DNA of 64,000 nucleotides, from NCBI RefSeq assembly GCF_028640845.1, contig NC_080542.1, forward strand, positions 15,331,901 through 15,395,900. The letters are read 5' to 3'. Positions 1-27,094 of the stretch are shown piece after piece (position 1 is the stretch's first letter; the number at the start of each line of letters is the position of its first letter). A model generated the notes under the pieces. The model worked only from the letters and a program-made list of their open reading frames with translations. It did not search any database and was not told the origin of the DNA. The stretch is from Ahaetulla prasina. Taxonomy: Eukaryota; Chordata; Lepidosauria; Squamata; Colubridae. The translations under genes were made by a program, and so were the position numbers.

Positions 1-1
1 C

Positions 2-71
<70 letters not shown>

Positions 72-131
72 GTATCGATTGATCGATCTATCTATCTATC
101 TCTATCTCTATTTCTCTATCTACCTACCTAC

Positions 132-185
<54 letters not shown>

Positions 186-385
186 CTATCTCTATTTCTC
201 TACCTACCTACCTACCTATCTCTATCTCTATCTCTATCTCTCTATCTCTCTATCTATCTATCTATCTATCATCTATCTATCTATCTATCTACCTACCTAC
301 CTACCTACCTACCTACCTACCTACCTACCTACCTACCTACCTACCTACCTACCTATCTGCCTGCCTGCCTGCCTGCCTGCCTGCC
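1..385. repeat. Compound tetranucleotide microsatellite
   Basis: The stretch opens with a pure (TATC)n run of about 70 bases. It then moves through CTCT-rich, CTAC-rich and CTGC-rich blocks, ending in (CCTG)n near 385. It is a single low-complexity tract and the open frame through it (Tyr/Leu/Ser repeats) is an artefact. Long (ATAG)n/(TATC)n tracts are common in snake genomes. It continues off the left edge. Confidence 0.97.
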
Positions 386-944
386 TATCAATATAGAAGG
401 AAGCAAGAATGATTAGACATATTAAAATCAGTTAAAAGGGGAAGGAAAGGCTTTCGGGGGATTAATCAACCTCATGGCTTTGTGCTCCTCTGTGCTCCCT
501 GCATAAAGCCACACAGTCTTGTTTTAACTCATTTTGGAAAGGCTAGGAGAATGGGGACCTGCCTCACCTCAGGGGGGGAGGGGTATTCCACAGGGCAGGG
601 GTAATAACAAAAAAAGCTCTCTTTCTAGATCCAGCCAGTCAGAGTTCTTTGACTGATAGGGTGGCACAGGCTGATGTAATGGGATGAAGATGATCCTGTG
701 GGTAGCCTGGTCCCATGCCATGTAAGGCTTTGTAGGTCACAAACAGCACCTTGAATTGGAATGAGAAGCAATCCATTCCAATGCAGCTGACAGAACAAAA
801 GAATGTACCGTTCTTTGGGTATTTAAAATTATTCATAGGGCCACATTTTATACCAACTGAAGCTTCTGGATACTTTTCAAGAGTAGCCCCAACTACAGCA
901 CATTGCAGTAATCCAAATGGAACCATGACATGAGTGACTGAGTG
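386..944 (-). repeat. Unassigned DNA, then decayed L2-like LINE fragment
   Basis: Positions 386-640 show nothing I recognise. From about 640 to 800, the minus strand reads FQFKVL, TYKALHGMGPGY and a following HLHPI. These match the C-terminal region of the L2-like element at 23860-25865 (FKVLVTIFKALHGLGPGYLRD), so this is probably an old broken copy. The rest up to 944 is not recognisable. Confidence 0.4.
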
Positions 945-1242
945 GACCAATGGTGGGTTGCTACCGGTTCTCCCCAGTTTGGGCAATCTGGTAGTGTCAA
1001 TGGTGAGTTGAGAGCAAACTGGTTTGCTGCGACCGTCATTTGAGACCTCTCACCAACTGCTGTGCTATACCTACCTATATTTATTCATTTTTAGCCCAGA
1101 TGATAGGTGCAGCAGAGCAGATTGTCGTGCCTCAGCTGTTCTGAAATTTAATGCGCATGCGCAAAGCAAACCGGTGCAAATTGTTCACAAAGCTCATGCA
1201 CGAAGCGAACCAGTGGTAACACCAGTTGAAACCCACCGCTGA
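945..1242. mobile_element. hAT-like MITE
   Basis: The ends form imperfect inverted repeats: CAATGGTGGGTTGCTACC on the left and a right end closing AACCCACCGCTG. The left end resembles other short CAGTGGTGGG elements in this window. A clear target duplication could not be read, so the ends are approximate. It has no coding capacity. Confidence 0.5.
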
Positions 1243-1795
1243 ATTGGAGAGACTCCCTATCGCCTATAAACATAATTTTTTGGTGCTTGCCCTAATATTA
1301 GGTTGAACAAAACTTTGATTCAGATTGAAGCGCATCTCCCTAAATTTCTTTCTCCCAGTTGATGAACACAGATCAGTATGTTGAACAATTCAGAGTCTGG
1401 CCACTTGAGTGACCTGACAGGATGGTAAACAAAGTCATGCCATTGTCATCAAAATAAAACTGGGAACATAGTATTGCATTTACAAGTATCAATGTTTTTT
1501 CTGGATAGGTTTCAAAGATCTGTTTTTGCAAAGCATTGTCAAACTCGCCATGGAACAAGATTATCATAACCATATCGACCGAAGATGAAATATAGCAAAC
1601 TGTATTTGATTTTCTTGGGGTTTTATTTAGTAACGAGTGTATACCAAGAATTGACATCAAAGGACAAAACAATGGAAGAGTCCTTTATGCATTATTATAT
1701 CCCAAAAATTATAGTCAAACTACATTTAATCCTGCGTCCAAAGCTGTTATAAAATCTTCTTCTGTGTTACATTTTACTCTTTCTTTCATGTCTAG
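1243..1795. other. Intronic sequence, nothing recognised
   Basis: This is V2R-A intron sequence upstream of exon 5. I searched it for V2R exon 4 signatures ([17 protein letters not shown]) and found none, so exon 4 of V2R-A must lie before the window. The minus-strand open frame at 1373-1672 has no similarity I recognise and no partner exon. Confidence 0.5.
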
Positions 1796-6941
<5,146 letters not shown>

Positions 6942-7010
6942 ACGGGAAAATTACAAATCTGGGGATGGGTGAACGGAACTTCAGGGTGCATTCTATATAT
7001 GTTGCTGTTC

Positions 7011-7016
7011 AATAAA
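7011..7016 (+). promoter_or_regulatory. Poly(A) signal of V2R-A
   Basis: A canonical AATAAA lies 70 bp after the V2R-A stop, followed by the GT-rich run TCTTGTGTGTTGAG. It is the best 3' end signal near the gene. Confidence 0.6.
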
Positions 7017-7445
7017 TGTGGAAATATTATCTTGTGTGTTGAGTTATTTTGAATTGGAACGGATAAGCTTGGTTGATAATAAGTCTCTTTTCCATCTCCT
7101 TTAACATTTTCCAAACCTTGCTTACGATGATTATTTGAAGCATGGTAGGTATGTATGATGTTCTCCAGTACAATTGGCAACAATTCAAAGTCAAGTAGAA
7201 GACCTACCATGAAGGCTGAGGAACCAAAACAGATTTTGGGAGGATGGAGCCCTTTGCAATCCTGTTTTATGCAACCTACCAGGAAAGTAATAATGTACCC
7301 AGAGATGGGTTTCACATAATTTTACCACCAGTTTGCCACACACCGAAAATGTGAGCGTGCCTTCTGCACATGGGAGCAGCCTTCCACTCATGTGCTTTGT
7401 TCACATGTGCAGCTTGCACGCATGCGTGCGGCTTAGAAAACTTAG
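7017..7445. other. Intergenic, nothing recognised
   Basis: This is downstream flank of V2R-A. No exon-like or repeat structure could be named. CG-containing CATGCGTGCG motifs begin near 7420 at the edge of the next repeat. Confidence 0.4.
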
Positions 7446-8300
7446 TGGCCAACTCCCCCCGCTCTCTCTTTCTCTCCTGCATCTCGCTTTCTCCCCCTCA
7501 TCTCGCTTTCTCCCCCCTCTCTCTTTCTCTTCCCCATCTCCTTTCCCCCTCTCTCTTTCTCTCCTTCATCTCTCTTTCTCTCCCTTTCCCTCCTCTCTCT
7601 TTCTCTTCCCATCTCCTTTCCCCTCTCTCCCCTCTCTCTCTCCTCATCTCTTTCTCTCCCGCTCTCTTTCTCTCTTTCTCCCCCTCTCTCTTTCTCTCTT
7701 TTTCTCCCTCATCTCTTTTCCCCCTTTCTTTCCCTCCTTCATCTTTCTTTCTCTTCCTCTCTCTTTCTCTCCCTCATCACTCTTTCTCTCCCTTTCCCTC
7801 CTCTCTCTTTCTTTCCATCTCGTTTTCTCCCCCCTTTCTCTCCCTCATCTCTCTTTCTCTCCCGCTCTCTTTCTCTCTTTCTCCCCCTCTCTCTTTCTCT
7901 CTTACTCTCCCTCATCTCTCTTTCTCCCCGCTGTCTTTCTCTCTTTCTCTCCCTCATCTCTCTTTCTCCCCTCTCTCCCCCTCTTTCTCTCTTCTCTCCT
8001 CATCTCTCTTTCTCCCCTCTCTGTCTCTCTTTCTCCCCTCTCTTTCTCTCTTTCTCCCTCATCTCTTTCTCCCCTCTCTTTCTCTCCATTTCACTTTCTA
8101 TCCCTTTCTCTCCCTCATCTCTCTTTTCCCCTTTCTTTCTCTCCCTCATCACTCTTTCTCCCCCTCTCTCTTTCTTTCCATCTCCTTTTCTCCTCCTTTC
8201 TCCTTCATCTCTCTTTCTCCCCCTCTCTCTTTCTCTCTTTCTCTCCCTCATTTCTCTTTCTCCCCCCTCTTTTTCTCTCCCTCATCTCTCTTTCTTCCAC
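7446..8300. repeat. Long polypyrimidine (CTCTTTCTCTCCC) minisatellite
   Basis: About 850 bp are almost pure C/T on the + strand. They consist of irregular repeats of CTCTCTTTCTCTCCC and CATCTC. All three forward frames stay open because CT-only DNA cannot make stops, which gives a long Ser/Leu/Phe/Pro frame (7333-8802) that is not a gene. Such a purine/pyrimidine-segregated tract can form triplex DNA. Confidence 0.95.
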
Positions 8301-9370
8301 TCCCACCCAGGCGGTGGTCTCAGTGGCTGCAGTGTACCTACTGCACCATTGGGTCACCCCTTGGCCTGGATGTGGCAACTTAGGCCGGTGTGCCACTGCA
8401 CGTGTGCTCATGAAACTGATCCTGCAGCTGGCTCTGGCTGCTCTAATTACACTTGACAATGGGCAGACGGCATCCCTCCTCCTCCTCTCACTCTCTTTCT
8501 TCGTCTCCCACCTGGGCAGTGTTGGAAGCAGCAGCAGGGGTGGCAGCAGCTGCAGCAGCATAGTTATCGCATCATCGGGTCGTCCCTCAACCTTAGACCT
8601 GTGCCCCACTGTGTGTCCGCCCGCCCAACTGTGCCTAGAGCTGGCTCTGGCTGTTCTTACTGAGTTTCACAAAGGGGCAAACAGTGTCCCTCCTCCTTCT
8701 CCTGGAGCACATTATGATGCAGAGCATCAACTGCAGCCAGGCCAGCCAGTGTTCTGGGACAGAAAAAAGTCCCTCGTCTCCCCCAGTGACTGGATGGGGT
8801 AGGGTAGGGTAGGCTGGCGCTGTGCGGGCCGCTAGATACCCCATCCAAGCAACTCGCTGGCCACCTGATCAAAGTGCCTTGCTAGCTACATGGCCACCGA
8901 CCACGGCCTAGCCCCATCCAAGTGCCTCACTAGTGGCTGGCGGCCATATGGCTAGCGAGGCACTTGGATGGGGTGGCTAGTGAGGCACTTGGATAGGGTG
9001 GCTCATGGCTGCTGGCTCATGACTGCTGGCTACCCCATCCAAGCGCCTCACTAGAAACGTAGTCGCCAACCACTAGCAAGGCACTTGGATGAAGGTAGAC
9101 TGTGGCCGGCAGCCAAGTGGGTGCAGGTTGACCACCTTTCTCAGCCCCACTTCCTCGAGGGTGCACTCGGCTGTACTTGCCTGTTCTGCTGTTGGAGTGG
9201 TTGGGAGCAGTCCGAGGTGAGCATTCGGGAGCAGAGTGGGAGGCCACCACATCATAGGCCATGGCAAAGGTAGGAAAGTAGGCTGGGCCACATGGTTGAG
9301 GAGCCAAAGAATAGTTGCAGCTATGCCTCGGTGTGTCACAAAGGCAAGCTATGCAACCCTGTGAGAGAGG
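8301..9370. repeat. GC-rich spacer with local inverted repeats
   Basis: The interval 8840-9100 contains repeated and inverted copies of GCGAGGCACTTGGATGGGG and its complement CCCCATCCAAG (near 8840, 8910, 8955, 8980, 9032 and 9082). The rest is GC-rich and unassigned. Two stretches (near 8470 and 8690) repeat a CCTCCTCC-rich motif. It is probably the interior of a non-autonomous element. No gene is supported. Confidence 0.5.
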
Positions 9371-9692
9371 CCAATAAATAGTGGTGGGGCATGGCATGGT
9401 GAGGGGCTGGCGAACCAGCCATTTAACAAACAGTTTGGTGTGCTGTGAGGTCAATAAATAGTGGTGGGGCAGGGCGGGACAAGGGGCAGGCGAGCCAGCA
9501 ATTTAACAAATGGTTCGTGTACAGCGAGGCCAGCCAATAAATAGTGGTGGGGCGGGTGGGGTGAGGGGCGGGCGAGCCAGCAATTTAACAAACTGTTTGT
9601 GTACTGTGAGGCCAATAAATAGTGGTGGGGATGGGTGGGGCAAGCGGTGGGCCGAGCCAGCAAGGCTGCGAGGGGCCCACCTCCAGCACTCC
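9371..9692. repeat. ~80-bp minisatellite, about four units
   Basis: Units start with CAATAAATAGTGGTGGGG at about 9372, 9453, 9536 and 9614. Each continues through GAGGGGC, GCGAGCCAGCAATTTAACAA and GTGTACTGTGAGGC. Units differ by point changes and small indels. Confidence 0.85.
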
Positions 9693-10283
9693 TCTGCCAA
9701 CCCTCTTGCCTCTTAGTGCTCCCCTGCTGCCCCCCTTGCCTCTTATCTCCCCCCTAAGTCATCCCACCACCCCCCAGGGGGTGGTACCGCACACTTTGGG
9801 AACCACTTGACTAAATTCTACTTCTGAAAACTCCTCCCAGACTCATGCAACAAGAGGACCCTGGGATATTCCACAATTCTGTTCGTATTTCATGGCCATA
9901 GAGGATACTAATCTTGCTAGTTCTTCAAGAGAATTCAAGGATATAAAAAGGAGCGAAAGTTGACTCTTTGTTTCACATAGAATACTTTCATGATTAATGA
10001 AAGTGGAACCCCACTGTCTGATTGGTAGTCAACAATTAAAAGGAGAATCCTGTAACCCTAAATTGTCATTTATCATTGCAAGGGGGGGATTGGAACAGTG
10101 TTTTCACCTGTCATGACTCAAGTTTATGTCTTTGTCAACAAAACATCTGTAGCAAAAATGAAGATGTATGCAGAGAGGTCAACGCAACCGCTCTGGATAT
10201 AACCGTGACTTCTATTTTTATTTTTGTTTTGTTTCTAATGTATTCAGCATGTATTTGGGGCATTTTCTGGGGAAAAAATGTAA
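9693..10283. other. Unassigned spacer, hAT-like end at ~9809
   Basis: A right-end-like sequence TTTGGGAACCACTT at 9795-9808 resembles the terminus of a hAT-type repeat. Downstream there is a TATA-like GGATATAAAAAGGAGCG (about 9940). A 77-aa frame (10076-10309) has one hydrophobic stretch and several cysteines but no family I know. I do not call it a gene. Confidence 0.35.
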
Positions 10284-10686
10284 TTATCAGTCTGGAAAGA
10301 TACCAATGAGTTAATTTAGGTTAGTGTTCAGTTCAGCATAAATGCCACAATTTTTGAATGAGTTACTTTCACACACTCCTTTGTCAGCTCTTCATAGGAT
10401 GATTCCTAGATTAATTTTAATTACTCTTTTCCTCCCACGGCAAATACTATCAAGCAGGAATGAAGATCTGATTATGTAAGAAAACCAAATGAGTGATCAT
10501 TTGCTATCATTTCAAGCTCACTGTTATGTGTCCCCAGAGAACATTTGTGACTACAATCACAAAGGTTACTTAAACAAATAAAATGAATCAAGTTATATAT
10601 AACACTTCCTAGAGTAGGATGAGTTAAAGGTTAGGTTATATAACATATATAACACATTAACATTAATTTTCATTTAACTTTATGGG

Positions 10687-11005
10687 AGACACTGATGTCA
10701 ACTTATCCATGGACTTAAACACCCACAAAAAGGTTAACTGAACTTGCTGTGGACCCAAGACTGCAAAGCAACAGCAGCTTTGAGTAAATAATTATTATCA
10801 AAATAACCATAATTAAATTGACAGCTTTCTGTCTATCAGTGGTAGCAAAGCTACATATCACGTTTAATGTCTTTTCCATCCCAACAATTGATCTATACGC
10901 CCAGGGCTTTGTTTTACAGGAAAACCTTCTGCAATAGCAGTCAGTTAAATCAAGGTGTGACACTAAGATCTTCTCCACTATCATTTTTTAAAATCAACGA
11001 ACAAG
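10687..11005 (+). promoter_or_regulatory. Conserved 5' flank of V2R-B
   Basis: About 320 bp upstream of the start codon are almost unchanged in the duplicate (27538-27858). A further ~135 bp (10551-10686) is present only here. It probably holds the promoter and 5' UTR, but no TATA box or known binding motif could be assigned. Confidence 0.4.
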
Positions 11006-21178
<10,173 letters not shown>

Positions 21179-22084
21179 AGAATATACAGTATGTATTAAC
21201 AACATTACAAGTTTCCTTCTTTGTAAAGTGGTACTAAAAGTAGAATTAATTGTTCTAGTGATTACCAAAATATTAAAAAAGGAGTTTGAGATTCTGCAAA
21301 GAGTGCAGAGAAGAGTTACAAGATTAGTGGGACAGAGACTAAAACATACAAAGAACAGTTACAGGAATTGGGTATGAAAAGAAGGACTAAGGGAGATATG
21401 ATAGCAGTGTTCTAATATTTGAAGGGTTCCCATAAAGATGACAGTGTCAAACTATTTTCCAAAGTACCAACAGGCAAGACCAGAAACAATGGATGGAAAT
21501 TAACCAAGAAGAGAAGCAATCTAGAACTAAGGAGAAAAATCTTAATGATGAGAGCAATCAACCAATGGAACAACTTGCCTTCAGAAGTTGTAGGTGCTCC
21601 ATCACTGGAGCTTTCAAAAAGAGACTGGACAACAATTTACCTGAAATGGTATAAGGTCTCCTGCTGAAGTAGGGGATTGGATTAGAAGACCTCCACGATA
21701 CTTTCAACTCTATTATTCTATGTTCTAACTAATCTAGTTCTAAGGCAGGACACACATTACTATATTTGCCTACCTCTGCACACCACTATATAACTATATT
21801 ATATTGATCATCTGAGTCTTACCTGCTAAATTCCCAGCAGTAACTTATCCATAGGTACCTAGGTCCATCACATAAGCGAACAGTTTTTTATTTTATTTTG
21901 TAATATTTTATATAAACACAATTACTATGATATATATGAGGCAGGACAACTGAATTCGGGATTTTTCAATCACTTTGTTACTTTAAAATAGAGATTCTTC
22001 ATCAATTAAATCCTTTATAGGTTACTATATGGGTGATATAGTGTATGTAGTATTCTGACTTGGAGATTTGTATTATTATATTTG
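21179..22084 (+). mobile_element. V2R-B 3' flank with CR1 LINE fragment
   Basis: 21285-21730 is a plus-oriented CR1 3' part (AGAGTGCAGAGAAGAGTTAC through CTGAAGTAGGGGATTGGA) and ends with the usual CTCTATTATTC. No convincing poly(A) signal lies close after the stop. The remainder to 22084 is AT-rich and shared with copy C. Confidence 0.75.
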
Positions 22085-22556
22085 TATCTCAGTAGCTGCC
22101 TCACCCTAATGGGACTATCCCAAATAGTGTGCCACTTACAGCAGCAGAAGAGGCCTCCTACAGATCCTATCCGCTAAGAAATTCTGGTGGGCAGGGTCAA
22201 AGAAAGAGGCTCTTCCACTGTGGACCAATCCCTATGATCACTCCACCATGGGAGGTGAGAACTTCTCCCATCATTTTGACCTTCTCGAAGGGTATTAAAA
22301 CTTGGATTTGATGGTTGGCCTGGAGCCCTAAAGGGGATGCTCACTGCTGGAGGTGGTTGATGGGATAAGAAGACTTCATCCTTGGGTTGCATGTCTCTTA
22401 CTCTTGATTTTTTTTCTCCAGTTCTAAAATTCTAATTTGAATTGTTTTAATTTTAAAGTCTTTGTCTTTTTATAATCTGTAAGCCACCCAGAGTTACTTT
22501 ATAAGGGAGACAGGTGGCAAAGAACTTTAATGAATAAATAAAATAGAATAGATAAG
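22085..22556 (+). mobile_element. L2-like LINE 3' end
   Basis: The sequence decodes brokenly as an L2 C-terminus and ends TAAGCCACCCAGAGTT followed by an AATAAATAAAATAG tail. The same element is in copy C, where it is split at 39214 by a hAT insertion. GCCTGGAG at 22318-22325 is the empty site of that insertion. Confidence 0.7.
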
Positions 22557-23855
22557 ATTGAAGTCTCTGATTTCTTCTCTTCTCTTCTGAAATGTTTGGA
22601 AAAGTAGACTAGCGAAACATTCTCCTGTAACAAGTCCAGATGGAATAATTACACAAGTTCCTATCTAGAGTTGTTGCTCACATTATCTCAGTAACATATA
22701 ACACAACAGCTCTTAATTTAATTGATTAATGCGACCCAGTCAAAATGAGCTAGCACAGAAGGCAAAATTCATATATATAATTGTCCCTTTAGAAAGGAGC
22801 AATGGTAGGATTCAGCCAGTTCACACCAGTTCGCTATAACCGATAGCTAATTTTTTGGGCAGTTCGGCAAAATGGCTGAATAGCCTTGCCATGCCTGCCC
22901 CTCCACTCCCAGCCACTCCTCACTGGCCAGGCATGACAAGGAGGGGAGGGGTGAGGCAGGGACGGGTGTGTTGAGGAGAGGCCAGCTGCACCTGGTGCAC
23001 CTGGGACTGGCAGCACCTGCTGCTTGGGACCAGCATGTCATGCCGATCCATTACTCACTCCTGCTCTTGCCTCACCTGGCGCCTGGCCTCCCTGAGCCCC
23101 TCACGCACTCAGGACAGGCGAACATCACGATGCGGTGCTGCAAAGCCACTGTCATGGTGCTCCTGCATAGTAAGTCATGGTAAGTCATCTGCATAGAGAT
23201 GACTTACCAGGGCACTTCAGTTTTGGGCCTGCTGGAGGAGGTGCCCACCAACTCCACCCACAGCATCCTGCTGGGAGGTGTGGGCATCCCCTGTGAACCA
23301 CTACCTGGTGCTTGAACTGCTGGAGAACCTGAGAGCAGGCAACCTTCACACGTTGTGATTTGCCTTTCAGGGAAAAATTCTGCTGGGGATGGACTAATCC
23401 AGGCTCTTTCTGAACACTTACAAGGATGAAGGAAAAAGCAGATAGGTTCTGTTCTCAAGGATCCTGCTTTGAGGCTTATAATGGAACTGGTGAGAACTCA
23501 CTATGTCAGCCTCCACTTTATTTTAAGTGTATTTCACCTACTAGACTGTTTTATTGTTTTATTAATTAGTTAAAGGTTTTCTTCTTACTGAATGTCTTAC
23601 ATGATTTATGGAGGAGAGGGGAAGTTTGTACTGTTGCCAGCGTTCGGTTGACATTGCAGGTGTGGGGGGAGATAGTCTTTCAAACAGACATTTGAACTGA
23701 TTTGGCGTGTGAATGTAATGGGAGTTGCCTGCTTTGCATTCCATCCAGAAGATTGACAGAGGGAGAATATCAGAAGTGAAACTACATGTGGCCAAGGAGG
23801 AAGACGACATTGGATTATGACTGTTTGAATTCTGGTGGGAAGATGGGTCAGGAGA
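22557..23855. other. End of duplication, then unassigned DNA
   Basis: 22808-22975 resembles a MITE (GGTAGGATTCAGCCAGTTC) also seen at 40380-40563 in copy C, and homology stops there. 22976-23855 is unique in the window, GC-rich at first, with no gene or repeat I can name. Short frames in it are not supported by any known protein. Confidence 0.5.
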
Positions 23856-23859
23856 GGAT

Positions 23860-25865
23860 ATTTATTTATTTATTTATTTATTTATTTATTAAACTTATAT
23901 ACCGCACCATCTCCCATAGGACTCAGGGCGGTTCACAGGCATATTAAAACAATATAAAACAATATAATAAATAAACATTTAAAACCCAGATTAAAACTAA
24001 ATATTATCAAAGCCTGATCACTAAAACAATAAGAACCAATAAAACCCCCATTAAAATTTGGTTAAAACATTTTTTTCTTAGGCTAGTCCCGCACGCTGAA
24101 ATAATAGAGTCTTCAGTTCACGTCTGAAGGTCCGGAGGTCAGGGAGTTGTCGTAATCCAGGAGGAAGCTCATTCCACAGGACTGGTGCCGCCACAGAGAA
24201 GGCCCTCCCCCTGGGGGTCGCCAACCTGCATTGTTTGGTCGACGGCACCCTGAGGAGGGCCACTCTGTGGGAGCGCACAGGTCGTTGGGAGGCAATCGGT
24301 GGCAGAAGGCGGTCTCGAAGGTATCCCGGTCCTAAGCCATGGAGCGCTTTAAAGATGGTAACCAAAACCTTAAATTGCACCCGGAAGACTGCCGGTAGCC
24401 AGTGCAGGCCGCGCAGGATAGGTGTTATATGGGAGCAACGCGGTGCTCCCTCTATCACCCGCGCAGCCGCATTCTGGACTAACTGGAGCCTCCGGGTGCT
24501 CTTCAAGGGGAGCCCCATGTAGAGAGCATTGCAATAGTCCAGGCGGGAAGTGACAAGGGCGTGAGTGACCGTGCGTAAGGCGTCCCGGTCAAGGAAGGGG
24601 CGCAACTGGCGAATCAGATGGACCTGATAAAAAGCTCCCCTGGCGACGGCTGTCAAATGATCCTCTAAGGACAGCCAGTCGTCCAGGAGAACGCCTAAGT
24701 TGTGCACTCCCTCCCTGGGGGTCAGTACTTCCTCCCCCACAGTCAGCGATGGTGTAAGCTGACTGTACCGGGAAGCCGGCACCCACAGCCACTCTGTCTT
24801 GGATGGGTTGAGTCGAAGCCTGTTCCTCCCCATCCAGACCCGTCTGACCTCAAGACACCGCCCATCACCTCAACGGCTTCATTGGGGTGGTTTGGGGTGA
24901 AATGTACAGCTGGGTGTCATCAGCATACAGATGATAGTCCACCCCAAAACCACGGATAACCTCACCAGCGGCCGCATTCTGGACTAACTGGAGCCTCCGG
25001 GTGCTCTTCAAGGGAGCCCCATGTAGAGAGCATTGCAATAGTCCAGGCGGGAAGTGACAAGGGCGTGAGTGACCGTGCGTAAGGCGTCCCGGTCAAGGAA
25101 GGGGCGCAACTGGCGAATCAGATGGACCTGATAAAAAGCTCCCCTGGCGACGGCTGTCAAATGATCCTCTAAGGACAGCCAGTCGTCCAGGAGAACGCCT
25201 AAGTTGTGCACTCCCTCCCTGGGGGTCAGTACTTCCTCCCCCACAGTCAGCGATGGTGTAAGCTGACTGTACCGGGAAGCCGGCACCCACAGCCACTCTG
25301 TCTTGGATGGGTTGAGTCGAAGCCTGTTCCTCCCCATCCAGACCCGTACGGCCTCAAGACACCGGCCCATCACCTCAACGGCTTCATTGGGGTGGTTTGG
25401 GGTGGAAATGTACAGCTGGGTGTCATCAGCATACAGATGATAGTCCACCCCAAAACCACGGATAACCTCACCCAGCGGCTTCATATAGATGTTGAACAGG
25501 AGAGGCGAGAGGACAGACCCCTGAGGCACCCCACAAGTGAGGCGCCTTGGGGTCGACTTCTACCCCCCTGCCAACACCGTCTGCGAACGGTCAGAGAGAT
25601 AGGAGGAGAACCACCGATACACGGTGCCTCCCACTCCCAATCCCCCCAACCGTCGCAGCAGGATACCATGGTCGATGGTATCAAAAGCCGCCGAGAGATC
25701 TAATAGAACCAGGACAGAGGAACAACCCCTGTCCCAGGCTCTCCAGAGGTCATCCACCAACGCGACCAAAGCCGTTTCGGTGCTGTAACCGGGTCTGAAG
25801 CCAGACTGGAACGGGTCCAGATAGACAGTTTCCTCCAGGTGTTGAGGAAGCTGATTTGACGTCTG
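23860..25865 (-). mobile_element. L2-like LINE with internal tandem duplication
   Basis: The minus strand encodes the RT end and C-terminus of an L2-type element: [45 protein letters not shown], then LPPGLRQLPDLRTFRRELK. The 3' end is GGCGGTTCACAGG-related sequence with a TTTAT repeat tail at 23860-23892. A possible AGGATA target duplication flanks it. About 504 bp is duplicated in tandem (24467-24970 and 24971-25485), which breaks the frame. Confidence 0.88.
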
Positions 25866-26434
25866 TGTTTATAGGATACTTTCCGTTCTGGCTTATCTTC
25901 CTTTGCAATCTGACATGTTTATTAAAAATTACCAATCTCTTCAAAATGATGGAGTTGGGTCTTTATTTTCTTAAGCATTGATCGGAGGCAAGCTGACACA
26001 CTACCTTGAATACTGTCCGGGGAAGAAAGGCAAAATGCACATCTAGGGAGTTATTCTAACCAAGGCCGCCCTACCGTAATCATCATGCAGATAAATATCC
26101 ATTTCTTTAAGAAAAAGGATGCCCTGTTCCAAAATAGAAAAATAGAATGACATTAATTTCAGTGACAATACATGCATCCAGCTGGTTAACCAAGATTATT
26201 ACCTGTTGTTGTTTTTTATTATAAAGGGTATTAAGTAACTGTGATCAGTTAATACTCTCTGGAGTTCCCCAAGACCTTTTATAGCTGCTGCAGTGTTGGC
26301 TACTTCTTGTTTCTTCCTGGGGGTGGGGGGGTGGGAAAAGATACAGGATGGGATGATGATGCAGCTTCATCATACAAGCCCTGGATTTAATGCATGTGTG
26401 GTCCAGCCAGCTGTATTGATTCTGCTGTGAAGCA
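25866..26434. other. Intergenic, nothing recognised
   Basis: AT-rich unique spacer between the L2 element and a CR1 fragment. No exon signature or repeat was recognised. Confidence 0.5.
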
Positions 26435-26765
26435 TCCAATTTAGAACATAGAAAACATAGAATAATAGAGTTGAAAGGGACCTCAGAGGTCTTCTAACCC
26501 AACTCCCTGCTGAAGAAGGAGACCCTATATCATTTCAGAGAAATAGTTGTACTATCTCTTTTTGAAAGCCTCTAGTGATGGACCATCCACAACGACTGAA
26601 GGTTGATCGCTCTCACCCTTAGAAAAGTTCTCTTTAGTCCTAGGTTGCTTCTCTCTTTGGTTAGTTTCAATCCATTGTTTCTTATCGTGCCTTTTGGTGC
26701 CTTGGAAAATAGATTGACCCCCCTAATTTTTGTAAGAGCCCCTCAAATATTGGAACAGTGTTATT
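26435..26765 (-). mobile_element. CR1 LINE 3' end
   Basis: It starts with the CR1 3' terminus in complement (ACATAGAATAATAGAGTTGA) and continues through GACCTCAGAGGTCTTC. It is 5'-truncated in element sense at about 26765. Confidence 0.85.
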
Positions 26766-26865
26766 TTATTGTGAGTTGTGAGTGGTAGTTTATTGTGAGT
26801 TGGGGAGATGTTTGGCAAAATTGATTAAATGGGGAAAAAAAGGCGTGGTTGAATTTGCTTTTTAA

Positions 26866-27094
26866 ATAGCGATAGCACTTAGATTTATATACCACTTTAC
26901 AGTGCTTTTTCAGCCCTCTCTAAGCAGTTTACAGAGTCAGCATATTGCCCCCAACAATCTGGGTCCTCATTTTACCAACCTTGGAAGGATGGAAGGCTAA
27001 GTCAACCTTGAGCCTGGTGAGATTCAATCTGCCAAACTGCTGGCAGCCGGTGATCAGCAGAAGTAACCTGCAATACTGCACTCTAATCACAGTC
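26866..27094 (-). mobile_element. tRNA-derived SINE (GCGGTATATAAGT-tail type)
   Basis: The plus strand shows the complement of the tail (GATAGCACTTAGATTTATAT) and of the body (CCCCCAACAATCTGGGTCC). The degenerate tRNA-like head lies near 27060-27094. Related copies are at 49278, 53885 and 59069 (minus) and 49565 (plus). Confidence 0.8.

Noticed and set aside
70..396. 108-codon Leu/Tyr/Ser frame
   Set aside because: Translation of the TATC/CTAC microsatellite.
1373..1672. 99-codon minus frame upstream of V2R-A exon 5
   Set aside because: No similarity recognised and no support as an exon; I also looked here for exon 4 and found none.
7333..8802. 489-codon open frame, and overlapping 337-codon frame
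   Set aside because: Both run through the C/T-only tract, where stops cannot form; the composition is Ser/Leu/Phe/Pro with no domain.
9371..9692. Regular ~80-bp repeat considered as a CRISPR-like array
   Set aside because: The repeats are contiguous with no unique spacers, in a vertebrate genome: a minisatellite.
10076..10309. 77-aa frame with cysteines and one hydrophobic stretch
   Set aside because: No family match, no splice partner, no duplicate in copy C; treated as chance.
22968..23458. GC-rich frames that could be a processed pseudogene
   Set aside because: No protein family could be named and frames are short and overlapping on both strands.
24235..25798. Plus-strand frames over the L2-like element
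   Set aside because: Antisense shadows of the minus-strand LINE protein.
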